Assembly: GCA_037127315.1 (NCBI GenBank)
Contig: JBBBDQ010000230.1
Location: 354,501-418,500 of the forward strand
Direction: 5' to 3'
Origin: Ascarosepion bandense
Lineage: Eukaryota > Mollusca > Cephalopoda > Sepiida > Sepiidae
DNA length: 64,000 nt
Shown: one piece after another, positions 21,958-33,267 of the stretch
Layout of the letters: each line of letters opens with the position of its first letter
How positions within the stretch are numbered: the first letter of the stretch is position 1
Notes under the pieces: model-generated
The model's database searches: none
Told to the model about the DNA's origin: nothing
The model's input: the letters and a program-made list of their open reading frames with translations, nothing else
Made by a program: the position numbers and the translations under genes

Positions 21958-22012
21958 ATGTTCTACCGAGATTTCGCACGTCATCTTACGTGGTCTCACA
22001 GTATTGCGTGCT

Positions 22013-22060
<48 letters not shown>

Positions 22061-22132
22061 GTTCTCCCGAGATTTCGCACGTCATTTTACGTGGTCTCAC
22101 AGTATTGCGTGCTTACATATATATATATATAT
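21500..22132. repeat. (TG)n and (TA)n arrays with a duplicated unit
   Basis: (TG)n-rich 21500-21604 and 21690-21795; (TA)n-(TG)n-(TA)n at 21887-21957; (TA)n at about 22017-22057 and 22114-22132. The 60-base unit beginning ATGTTCTACCGAGATTTCGC (21958-22016) is repeated at 22058-22115 with few differences, each copy followed by TA. The phrase TTTACACGCAGTTCGGAAAA (near 21620) also repeats TTACACACAGTTCAGTAAAC (near 21438), so two nested tandem duplications are present. Confidence 0.9.
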
Positions 22133-22866
22133 AATTTAATATCGGGGAAATGACGAAAAAAGCGGAAAATCCGCGGAAGGTCAAGAATCTTAAAAACTCG
22201 TTATTCTAATGTATTTAATAGTAAAATAGGTATTTTCTTCTCAGAAAAGGTAAAAATGCTTAAAGACATTGAAAAAGCATAAACTACAAAGCATATTGTA
22301 CCATTTTACAAACAAGAAACAAACAAACATACGCACTGAAAATATTTCTGTGGTTATCGAATGCATTGGTTTTCGTCTTTGCGCGTGGTCCCTACCTACG
22401 AGTGACCGTGTACGAATGGCTGTAATGTTTAACTGTTTATGAATCTTACTAAATTTTTGCGTAGCAAAGTAAGTTTTTGCAACTTACCTGTCTTTTTCAC
22501 AGTTCTCTATTAGGTAAAGTTACATAACTTATTTTTTCTTAATACTTATGCAATAAGTGCGTATACTATTTTACAAGTATGCATGGTCATGTGCAATAGT
22601 TGCTACGGCACTGGAAATCGATATTTTACTATATACATTTTCATATATACAAAAGACTTTGTGCATGAAATACTATATGAGAGTGGGTGGAAGGGTAATA
22701 CACATTGACGTTGGGCTAATATTAGTATGGGGAGTGTTTATATAGGTTTAAAATATACTTAAATAATAAAATAAATATTTCGTCTGTACTTCACAGTTTT
22801 TCACGAGGAGTCCGGAACATATAGACAGTGAAAAGCGAGGGAACACTTTATATATATATATAGTCA
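22133..22866. other. AT-rich DNA, no gene recognised
   Basis: Only short unrecognised frames. Confidence 0.45.
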
Positions 22867-23065
22867 TGAGCAGACAGTCCCGTTTTGCTGTATCACAATT
22901 CATCAGTACAATTAGACATCTGATTGCTTCCATCCGGAACTGGAACGCAAGGATTTGATATCAGTCGAAAATTCAGCCGCTAAGCAATTGGCGTATAATG
23001 GAGAAAGACAGGTTTTAGCGTGTTATATACACAAAGTAGAGAACACCGATAGTCAAAAGTGTTCA
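22867..23065 (+). mobile_element. SINE family D
   Basis: Follows a TA array (22850-22862). GAGCAGACAGTCCCGTTTTG, CTGTATCACAATTCATCAG, GATTGCTTCCATCCGG and TTAGCGTGTTATATACAC correspond in order to the other D copies. It ends near TTCAATTCATTACTGAAG. More diverged than the 51.66 kb copy. Confidence 0.6.
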
Positions 23066-23149
23066 ATTCATTACTGAAGAACAATGCATAAATAGCGGTA
23101 ATTATCTACTGTTTTTAAAATCTAACACTTCCCCAGAGCGCTCAATCGA

Positions 23150-23185
23150 TATATATATACACGCAGACACACACACACGAGCGCA

Positions 23186-23239
<54 letters not shown>

Positions 23240-23260
23240 TGTGTGTGTGTGTGTGTGCTC
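23150..23260. repeat. (CA)n, (TA)n, (GT)n compound array
   Basis: CA-rich 23160-23180, (TA)n about 23189-23236, (GT)n 23238-23259. The flanking CA and GT blocks are complementary. Confidence 0.93.
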
Positions 23261-23436
23261 TCGCTAACTGATTTAGCACTATTGAGAGAGGAAATTTAAT
23301 GAACAATATCCATTTACGGCTTTATGATATGTTCTCTAGTTATTGTGTTAAATGCTCTCAGTTCGGTTACGCGATTGAACACTCTTGACTGCTAGCGTAT
23401 TTACATTCTGTAAAAACATTACACACTTTCTCTGTC

Positions 23437-23525
23437 GTGCGCCGATAGCCTAGTGGGTAGATCTCTGACTGTCGAAGCGAACGGCTTGAAGCGAACGGCT
23501 AATCGAGCCGCACTGATGACATCCA
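23437..23525 (+). mobile_element. tRNA-like SINE head
   Basis: GATAGCCTAGTGGGTAGA is a good pol III A-box match, followed by CTGACTGTCGAAGCGAACGG with the element AAGCGAACGGCT duplicated. The B box is not convincing (GGCTAATCGAGCC). Read as a decayed tRNA-derived SINE head, not a tRNA gene. Confidence 0.4.
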
Positions 23526-24180
23526 TGCATGGCTCTAAACCCGTTCTGAAGTATCTAAACTGTCATCTGTTTGCAACCACTTTTAGTTAGTAATGTCTGA
23601 GGGTTTTGGTAACTATGATTTTTTATGAACTATATGAAACAACAGAAACCACATCATTTGAATAGTTTTAGCAGCAGGAAAAACTAAATTGAATAATACA
23701 TGTTATTTGAAGTGATAATAATGATATAATGAAGATGATCATTGAACATCCCATCAAATAGAAACTTCATAAAAAAACCTCCAACACTGGAGAGAGCTAT
23801 AATAGCTACTAAAATTGAGAGACTCATTTTCCTGAAAAGAGAAAAAAACATTCAACTGAAAACAGTATTGGTTACTCAGTCAATGAATGCCAAATCTATC
23901 CTCGATGTTGTGGCTATTATTACCATTATCATTAATATACAATTTTAAAACACGTCTATCAAGTAGAACAGTGCTTCATGATAATAAAACCTTATTTGTT
24001 TAATTTTTAATAGTAATATTCTAAATACCATTGGGGCCATGCCTTCAAAAATTGACCGCAATATATTTATCTCGATATGCCGTCTAAAAGGACGACAACA
24101 TATTTATTAATGTACCTACTATTGAATATCTTACATTAAAACATAAGAAAAAAATACAACCCACGGTTGACCGTGACAGG

Positions 24181-24183
<3 letters not shown>
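23526..24183. other. AT-rich DNA, no gene recognised
   Basis: A 68-residue plus frame at 23742-23948 is K/I-rich and unrecognised. Confidence 0.4.

Positions 24184-24242
<59 letters not shown>
24184..24242. repeat. (TA)n array
   Basis: About 59 bases of uninterrupted TA. Confidence 0.96.
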
Positions 24243-24246
<4 letters not shown>

Positions 24247-24335
24247 GTTGTTAGTGAGTTCAATGCCGAGTAGTAAAATCTGTATCAGCGCCTGCAGAAC
24301 TAGACTATCAAGCATAAAAATGACCGTTGCTGCCC

Positions 24336-24405
24336 AACGCTGATCTTCCTGACTATTTTATATAGTCAGGATATAAAATATAAAATAGTCAGGAAGATCA
24401 GCGTT
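24336..24405. repeat. perfect 25-bp inverted repeat
   Basis: Arms 24336-24360 (AACGCTGATCTTCCTGACTA...) and 24381-24405 are exact complements around a 20-base loop. The loop again contains ATAGTCAGG from the arm. A strong hairpin of unknown role. Confidence 0.9.
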
Positions 24406-24482
24406 TTAGGCTAATTCCCTGATATTCATCATTTTTACTCATAATTATACCATAATTTAAAACTATATTTTCTCATAATATA

Positions 24483-24484
<2 letters not shown>

Positions 24485-24548
<64 letters not shown>

Positions 24549-24567
24549 TGTATGTATGTATGTATGT
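24485..24567. repeat. (TA)n then (GTAT)n
   Basis: TA to about 24521, followed by about 11 copies of TATG/GTAT. Confidence 0.95.
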
Positions 24568-25403
24568 GTCTATGTAAGTGTATGTGCATAAAATAAATTA
24601 TGAAAAATAAGTAAATAAGGCACGAATTAACATATTACGAATGCGCACATAACCAAAACTAAGTATTTTTAATAATAATCTACAGAAATTATAATAATGA
24701 CCCACATTTGTTTCTACTCAGTAGCCTTTAGAATAATTTAAAATATATCCAGTTCTGACAAGCCAATAACCGTTTGGATAATACAATAAACAAGAGATAC
24801 TTGACCTTACTACCCATAATGCCTCACTGACCAGGAAATAAATAGTCTGTCTTCGGCACAATAAATATTGCCTGAAGATGACAAAAACTGACACTACTTG
24901 ATGTTCTCAATGATCATTTTTATATTTAAACATGGTGTAAAATTGAAATCTGACCGCAGAGTATGAAAGACGGAAAGCACTTCGAAGAAGGGTAAGATTT
25001 CATTGGGACATTATCAAAAAGAAATCTACGAAGACAGAGGCATGATAGCATCGAGTTTCAGTATAATATAAAATCGATATCTGAGTCCAATGCTGTCCGA
25101 AATGCATTTAAGCACACGCAACTAAAAAAAATAAATAAACCGATCTCATCTGATTGAAACACGACAATCGAAGTGAGACATATACTAGACCGAAAACCAG
25201 TGGACAGTTGAAAGCCGACACGAATCTTTCCGACGACCAGTGAGATGAATTTTTGAAACACATTACCAGGATGCTGAACTGACAAAAGCCGGGATCGAAA
25301 TGGCAGATCTAGATCAGATATATTATGAAAAAGAGCGATCAATAAGTCGATTGAAGTACAGAAAAAGACTTGAAAAAATATGTTTTTATTAATTCAACCT
25401 CAA
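24568..25403. other. AT-rich DNA, no gene recognised
   Basis: A 94-residue minus frame (25058-25342) is unrecognised. Confidence 0.4.
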
Positions 25404-25822
25404 TCTTACGGCCATATCACGTTGAATATACCGGTTCCCGTTCCAGCACCGAAGTTAAGCAACTTCACGCTTGGTCAGTACTTAAATGGATGACCGCTGT
25501 AAGCATCTGTTTTGGATGTGCGGTGAGGTGCAATGGATATCGACTCGGAACGAAAAATTGTGGTGCCGAGTTCAAATTCCAGTTGCAATTCTTGTATTCA
25601 CTTAAGCACAAATACCCTTGGAAAATGTATTAATACGTCTATTTTGTCCATTTATGGGTTAAATAATAGGAGGGATTATATTCTATAGCCTTGGCTGGCA
25701 ACCAGTCTACTGCAGAAAGCAATGGCTATCTACGGTGGAATAATCTTCTGCCCTGATAGTAATGTCTCTTTCGAGACATGACCGCCCAAAGCGTGTATCA
25801 CATATGGCACTTAACTGACTGA
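25404..25822 (+). mobile_element. 5S rRNA / tRNA dimeric SINE, full length
   Basis: The first ~105 bases are 5S-rRNA-like: TACGGCCATATCACGTTGAA, the internal-control-region phrase CGAAGTTAAGCAACTT, and TGGTCAGTACTTAAATGGAT followed by GACCGC. Directly after (about 25527) comes the tRNA-derived unit of SINE family A: GAGGTGCAATGGATATCGAC (A box), GCCGAGTTCAAATTCCAG (B box). The shared body follows (CCCTTGGAAAATGTATTAAT, TATGGGTTAAATAATAG, TTGGCTGGCAACCAGTC), ending GGCACTTAACTGACTGA. The product would be a pol III transcript with two promoters and no protein. The order 5S-tRNA-body is repeated at 42.3-42.6 kb and 52.9-53.2 kb. Confidence 0.82.
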
Positions 25823-26619
25823 ACCCTAAGCAAGGCGGTAAATTCACTAAGGTACGAAGTGTTACTAAGAGCGAAAAACAAATTTTAAAATATACAGGGA
25901 AGGCAATAATAGAACAGTGTTTAATGAAATACAAAAATAAAAAGACAACTGACGTTGCATTTAAGATTCTGACGATCGTAGTTGGCAGGAAAACGAAAAA
26001 AAAGAAAAAATTCCGATAACAGCAAAATGCAAGACTAAATCTTAAAAAATGTATAGAACTTAGGTTTATACATCGAGTAATTTCAATAGTAAAATACTTA
26101 GACTTTTGTTGCCAATCTGAAATGGCGGTTAAATTCGTCAAGTCGAAATGTTTGGTTGGTTTGATGGATCGATAACTCGATGTGCGACGAGATTTGACAG
26201 CAGACTGGAGTATCCTGCCAAGCAGATAGCGTTAAGAATATTCTCGTAAATCCAAAGGAAACTGCGTTAAAAATGAAGAAAAAAATAGAAAAGAAAGACA
26301 AAGTGACAGAGGGGGAACGCCTCTTTAATCTGCCTTCCTCTCAGACACGTTCGGTTGTAAATCAGCTGATCTGATCTTTGTCATCCGAACCTTTTCCTCA
26401 ATCTTCAGTTCTAAACCGTTTTTGTTTTAAACCTGACTTGAGAAATCCGCCGAAGAGTCAACAGTAAACGTATTACTGTCAGCGGCTGTCTTTACACCCT
26501 GCAGATAAAACCAAATTCTTTATTTGTTTATTGATTTATCATACTTTTTACGCCTCGGGATTATATTGTATTCGAAAATCAGTTTTCAACATCAAGATAG
26601 AATATCAACACACACAAAC
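25823..26619. other. AT-rich DNA, no gene recognised
   Basis: Two overlapping minus frames (25707-26141, 26098-26301) are F/L/I-rich translations of A-rich DNA; the first starts inside the SINE. Confidence 0.4.
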
Positions 26620-28330
<1,711 letters not shown>

Positions 28331-28332
<2 letters not shown>

Positions 28333-28440
28333 TAAATTAAATCTAGCAACTAAGCAGTTCTTCGAGCTAGCATTCCCTGAAGATCCACTTAGGTGAAACC
28401 TTGGTAGTTTTGTTGGCTCGCTAGGTTTAATTTACTTATT
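28331..28440 (+). ncRNA. inverted-repeat element holding a hammerhead-like core (copy 2)
   Basis: Terminal inverted repeats AGTAAATTAAATCTAGC (28331-28347) and GCTAGGTTTAATTTACTT (about 28421-28438) enclose CTGAAGA (28377-28383), a short stem candidate and GAAAC (28395-28399). After these come CTTGGTA, which would give a minimal stem III and a cleavage-site trinucleotide. The element abuts a (TA)n array (28300-28331). The layout recalls hammerhead-bearing Penelope-like terminal repeats, but no coding part is attached here. Confidence 0.42.
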
Positions 28441-28649
28441 CTGCTCTGCTTAAGTACTGAGCGCTTTTTTGTTATTGATTACTCGTCTCGGGTTTTTTCT
28501 TTGGGCTACCTGCTGGCTCAATCCAAATCTTTTTGGTTGATTTTCATGTGCTTATCTCTTTCTTTTTTTACTACCATCTTTTCCTTACACGTATATAGGC
28601 GGAGTGTTTTTCGAAACAAGTATAGTGATAGTGATAAGTTTGTGTTTTT

Positions 28650-28654
<5 letters not shown>

Positions 28655-28690
<36 letters not shown>
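28655..28690. repeat. (TA)n array
   Basis: TA run directly 5' of a repeat that recurs at 63.17 kb. Confidence 0.95.
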
Positions 28691-28694
<4 letters not shown>

Positions 28695-28800
28695 TTCTTC
28701 ATTTGTAAACGAGTTATTACGCGACCTAGGTTTCTACCGAGATATGTTGTGTACCTTTCTACACATAGTAGAAACAAAGATAGCTTTGATGTATACTATA
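28691..28800 (+). repeat. fold-back repeat, family N (single arm)
   Basis: ATTCTTCATTTGTAAACGAG followed by TTATTACGCGACC (28693-28725) matches both arms of the hairpin at 63.17-63.29 kb. A second inverted pair, GGTTTCTAC (28729) and GTAGAAAC (28768), follows. TA arrays lie on both sides. Confidence 0.6.
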
Positions 28801-28823
28801 TATATATATATGTAAGAAAAATG

Positions 28824-28935
28824 AAAAATTAAGGCAGACACTTTATCTCATGGTGAATCGGAAATAGAGGCCTTTTTCAGGGGAACCATCACCAGCTTCC
28901 GTCTTCAGTTAACAAAGGATTTTACACAAAAGGAA
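28824..28935 (+). repeat. repeat family H, single arm
   Basis: TTAAGGCAGACACTTTATCT, TGGTGAATCGGAA, GAACCATCACCAGCTTCCG and ACAAAGGATTTTAC match in order the left arm of the large hairpin at 33.08-33.27 kb. It follows a (TA)n array, as that copy does. Confidence 0.7.
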
Positions 28936-29086
28936 CTTGAGACGTAAAGCCATAAATGAGGAGAGTCAATATTAGACCTGAAACAGGTGTAGCGTCACAA
29001 ACACCATTAATGTATCATAACATGTATAATAACCAAAACAATAAATATACACTTTAAAGAAAACGTTCACAACTTCTCACACTTTT

Positions 29087-29125
<39 letters not shown>

Positions 29126-29738
29126 CTGAGCTGGTCTGTAATTTTGCAAAGAGTATATATATGAAACACCAAAAATAATCAAACAGGCTAGCAAAAAAAA
29201 TAAAAAAAACATTGTTTCGAAAATCTTTGATTGTTTTTATAGATAAGAATGCGGGAAAATTCTTCTTGTCAGGAAATGTAGAAACAAAAATATATGTATA
29301 GCAAAATAAATATTATTGCATTCAAAGAATATAATTGATTGTTATCATAATCAATGTGGCCAAGGTCAGATAATGTGAACCTCAAAATGTTTGTAAACAA
29401 TGTACCTAAAAGATGAGTTAGTCGCTTATGTAAGAGACGGATTAGTAGTAGAAAGAAGTCAGTTGATCAGCAGCTGAGATCAGAAACCAGACCGAAAAAG
29501 ACAGAGGGTGAGCAGCGGATGATTCTGCGGCCTCTGGATGGCACGATGCGTGTGTGCTAACACTTCACCCCCAACGAACCACGTCATCTGAAAAGCGAAT
29601 AAAAGATATGTTTATATACTTGTGTTAATGTTCGTCAATTTTATAATTAAGAAAAAAGACATTCGACTTTATAAGAGAGAATATAACAGGTTTTTGGAAC
29701 CCTATTGTCGAATTAGTAATCCTCGTTCCATCAAGGGT
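28936..29738. other. AT-rich DNA with a (TA)n array
   Basis: (TA)n at about 29093-29122. A purine-rich stretch with AATAAA at 29440-29620 could be LTR-derived, but I could not find its ends. Confidence 0.4.
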
Positions 29739-30046
29739 CAGTCAGTTAAGTGCCATACGTGATACACGCTTGGGCGATCATGTCTCTAAAGAGACATGAC
29801 TGACCGGGCAGAAGATTATCCCGCAGTAGGTTGCCATTGCTTTCTGCGGTAGACTGGTTGCCGACCAAGGCTATAGAACCCAATTTTGCCGACCAAGGCT
29901 ATAGAACCCAATTTAACTGCTATTTAACCCATAACTGGAAGGAAGAGACGGATTAATACCTTTCCCAAGGGTATTTGCGCGTAAGTGAACACAATGGATT
30001 CAACTGGAATTCGAACTTCCGAGCCGCTATCCACTGTACCACAAAC
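29739..30046 (-). mobile_element. tRNA-derived SINE, family A
   Basis: Minus copy with the terminal CAGTCAGTTAAGTGCCATA, the stem segment GATCATGTCT...AGACATGACTGAC, CCCGCAGTAGGTTGCC, CATAACTGGAAGG and a shortened tRNA-like head. A 27-base piece beginning GCCGACCAAGGCTATAG is tandemly duplicated (29860-29886 and 29888-29914). Confidence 0.82.
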
Positions 30047-31014
30047 AAAACTTACATCAAAAGTCCACATTTTTACATACCATACTACATACAGTCACTG
30101 ATTCTCTATGAAGTCATTAAGAGTTCCTATATATACAATTTTTTAGTGGGGTTCGAAAAAAAATAAATAACAACAAAACTGAAACTGCAATGAATATTTA
30201 TTATAGAAGGAAGTACATCAGAACAACTACGATTTTGATATTTATTAAAAATCCACAACGGAGTTACGTCACAGGCGTGGAAAATGGTTGAAGAATTATG
30301 TGTCTCAGATGTTGTGCTAAAAAAAACAAAGATAAAGATAACAGTCTGAATGTTCCAAGAATATGTCACTTTATCTCAAAACTTCGGCAAAAACAACATA
30401 TTTTTATATGCACACTGACATTTTGTATTTAAATATAAAAACGAAGAAAATGATGAGTATAAGAAGTTATATTGCAATAAATTTTGATTTACAAAGATTT
30501 CCTGGTAAAATCTGCATGTGGTAAAATGTATCTAAATGAATTTATATCTATAAACTTAAACTTCATAGAGAGCATGGGGAAGTCTATGAAGCTGGCTCCA
30601 CGAAAGTAACCCTGAGCTTAGGTGTAAATTACAGCCAATGATGTAAAATTGCAGGTGGTCGTCAGGTTTCTACAAAACCTTTTACCCTGATGCAATATGA
30701 AAGTGATCTGGTTATCAAAAAATAATGACTGATATTAAAAGGTAAGACAGAAGAAATGATACAGAACTTCCCTGAATATGTATATAAACTCGCAACCAAA
30801 CAAACGTTCTCCCTAGTAAAATTGCATTATCAGATATTGACATTTCCTCATGATGCGACCTGGGAAATTTACGAGTTAAGAACGTGCCATCTAATATATT
30901 TTCATTCGATCATAGATTACAAGTTTTCTTTCTTTATTTCCACGTGCGAGCACTTTCTAACTGTGTTTATATTTTTTACAACAGTATGTCAATATTGATG
31001 AAATTTATATATAT

Positions 31015-31016
<2 letters not shown>
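30047..31016. other. AT-rich DNA, no gene recognised
   Basis: Short unrecognised frames only (30127-30369 minus, 30756-30998 plus). Confidence 0.4.
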
Positions 31017-31050
<34 letters not shown>

Positions 31051-31499
31051 ATCTGTGAGTGTGTGTGACTGTTCCCTATGCACGCCTACATTTTGTAAGC
31101 TACGCCATTCAAAATTTCTGGGGCACATATCTACAGGGAAGCCAGGTCGACACATACGTTTTTGAGTTTAAGTTCAGCAATTTTCCCTTTCGCACAATGG
31201 ACACGATTGTTTACATTTGCCCCGTAAAACATCTAAGAACTAAGATGGTTGGTAAATAACGTCACAGAAATCAAATCACACGTGTCAAAAGCGACTAAAA
31301 TATAAAAAAAAGTGCGCCTTTATATTTAATACTTATTAAGACGTTTTAAAAATTCATTTGGTCAATAACAAAATGTGAATATTTTTCAAAACGAAATTTT
31401 GAAACAAAAGAAATATATAAACATTATTTTATATAATTTTTCTTTCATATAACCGAATTTTAATGGAATTTATCATTTACTATTATAAACATTATTGCA

Positions 31500-31561
31500 T
31501 CACGAGTTTTGATGTTTGTGTGAGTATTGTCAGAGGCAACGCCGGGCTATGATGCTAGTAG

Positions 31562-31642
<81 letters not shown>
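31500..31642 (-). repeat. 'AGCCCGGCGTTGC' repeat end, (TA)n and (TG)n
   Basis: The minus strand reads TACTAGCATCATAGCCCGGC then GTTGCC (31537-31560). The same phrase opens the element at 34.62 kb. It is followed on the plus strand by (TA)n (31561-31589) and (TG)n to 31642. I associate the phrase with RTE-like LINE or SINE ends in invertebrates; that link is from memory. Confidence 0.45.
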
Positions 31643-31643
<1 letters not shown>

Positions 31644-31654
31644 ATTTACACAGT

Positions 31655-31830
31655 AAATTTTAGACAAGTTAGATTAAATAGATTGCAAACTTTGTGTCTC
31701 CTTATTTTTAATAAATTCCGTTCATACTCACGGATAATCTTTCGCGTATTATAATTGAAAGAAGTCAGAAATGAGCTGTAACGTTGACAGTTGTTGTTAT
31801 CATTCGTTTCACAATGTACCCAGGTACTTT
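31655..31830 (-). repeat. dispersed repeat, family J (copy 1)
   Basis: On the minus strand, AGCTCATTTCTGAC, AATACGCGAAAGATTATCCG, TGAGTATGAACGG and TTTATTAAAAATAAGGAGAC match the plus-strand copy at 63.48-63.64 kb in order. A third, partial copy is at 32.17 kb. Each copy's 3' end faces a TA or TG array. Confidence 0.75.
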
Positions 31831-32169
31831 CAATCTCCTTCCGATATCATTTTCAGGGGTGTGAATTATGATAACACAAACATAACCGCAAAACTGTATT
31901 GCTAAAAATTACTGTAATTTTTTTCTGCTTCAAATATAATGGCCGACAAATTTTTAGCGTTCATTAGAACGTGAAAATTATCCAAAATGATTTTTTATAT
32001 GTTGTAATGTCAGTCATGCACGTGTTAAAGCATGAAAAGCTGTTCTTTTTACAAACATTTTAGAACATGAATACAGTATTCATACCTGATTTTATTAATT
32101 GACGGCTGAAGTGTTTTAATTAATATTGACTCGAGAATCTGTAGTTTGCTTTTGTTGTTTTTTGCGGTT

Positions 32170-32226
32170 ATTTTATCAAAAATAAGAGGACACAATATTT
32201 GCAATTTATTTAGTCTGACATGTCTA

Positions 32227-32283
<57 letters not shown>
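32170..32283 (+). repeat. family J partial copy plus (TA)n (TG)n
   Basis: TTATCAAAAATAAGAGGAC, TTTGCAATTTATTTAGTCTG and ACATGTCTAA are the 3' end of family J, followed directly by (TA)n to 32250 and (TG)n to 32283. Confidence 0.75.
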
Positions 32284-32286
<3 letters not shown>

Positions 32287-32840
32287 ATCGATTTGGAAAG
32301 GCAAAAAAGGCATCTTTTCTACCTTGAGGCATCTTTTCATGCTAACACTCTATCAGAAGGAATTTTTGTCACAACGTGACGACACAAGACAACTTTTTCA
32401 TTTATAAATTATAAATGAGGAAGGCAAAGGTTGGAACACGATTAAAAACAGGTTATTAGTAAAACATTGCACAAATAAAAGAATCATAAATTTCAACAGA
32501 TTATAAAAATAAAAAACTACAATCATCCGAAAAAACAAAGAGAACAAATAAAATTATATTTTTTGGCTTGAGCAGCTCTCCTTCGTGTAACATGACATAT
32601 ATATCGCTTCAAATACACGTAGATGGTCTGCGGAGTGGTTTGTGTGGAAAACAGTTAAAGCGCTACCTAAACATTTCCTAGCGCAGCCTGGGCTATCAAC
32701 CAAGTGTTGGCCTATAGCCGAGTCATGCACAGTCTGAGTCGTTCTCGAAGGGTAACTCGCGATGCTTACTCCCTATCTCTCATACTCTATTTCTCACATA
32801 TATATATATATGAATAAATACAAAAAGAAAATTTAACTTA

Positions 32841-32877
32841 GGCGACGCGTTTTACCCTCTGAAGGACTTTATCAAGG
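32841..32877 (-). ncRNA. hammerhead-ribozyme-like core, decayed (copy 3)
   Basis: Minus strand: CCTTGATAAAGTCCTTCAGA, then GGGTAAAACGCGTC. TTGATAA stands for the CUGANGA box and AAAACGCGTC for GAAACGCGUC, a combination typical of short-stem-III type I hammerheads. The following CCTAAGTTAAATTTTCTTTT and a TA array resemble the layout of the 9.54 kb copy. Both core boxes carry substitutions. Confidence 0.35.
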
Positions 32878-33019
32878 CATATGTAAGCATTTCACCATGT
32901 GTTAATTACTGTTACTTTTTTTTCAAATTTTGTTATAGACTGCTCAAATTAGCGTAAAAGTCAACCAATACATAGACCTGAAGTTATACAGTTCAATGGA
33001 TAATAAATGACAGTAAGTA

Positions 33020-33020
<1 letters not shown>

Positions 33021-33068
<48 letters not shown>
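33021..33068. repeat. (TA)n array
   Basis: Directly 5' of the family H hairpin. Confidence 0.96.
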
Positions 33069-33070
<2 letters not shown>

Positions 33071-33079
33071 AAAGATTAA

Positions 33080-33267
33080 GGCAGACACGTTATTTCATGG
33101 TAAATCGGAAGCAAGGGCCTATTTTAGACGAACCATCATCAGCTTCTCTCTTTATTTTACAAAAGATTTTCGTTTAAAATCCTTTGTAAAATAATGACGG
33201 AAACTGATTAGGGTTCGCCGGAAATAAGCCCTTGCTTCTGATTTACCATGAAATAACGTGTCTGTCT
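33080..33267. repeat. long hairpin, repeat family H
   Basis: Arms 33080-33170 and 33176-33267 are about 90 bases each and nearly complementary, around a 5-base loop (CGTTT). Examples: GGCAGACACGTTATTTCATG against its complement near 33248-33267, and TTTACAAAAGATTTT against AAAATCCTTTGTAAA. The arms carry some mismatches in the middle (GACGAACCATCATC versus the complement of GATTAGGGTTCGCC). A transcript would fold into a long double-stranded RNA. A single-arm relative is at 28.82 kb. Confidence 0.88.
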
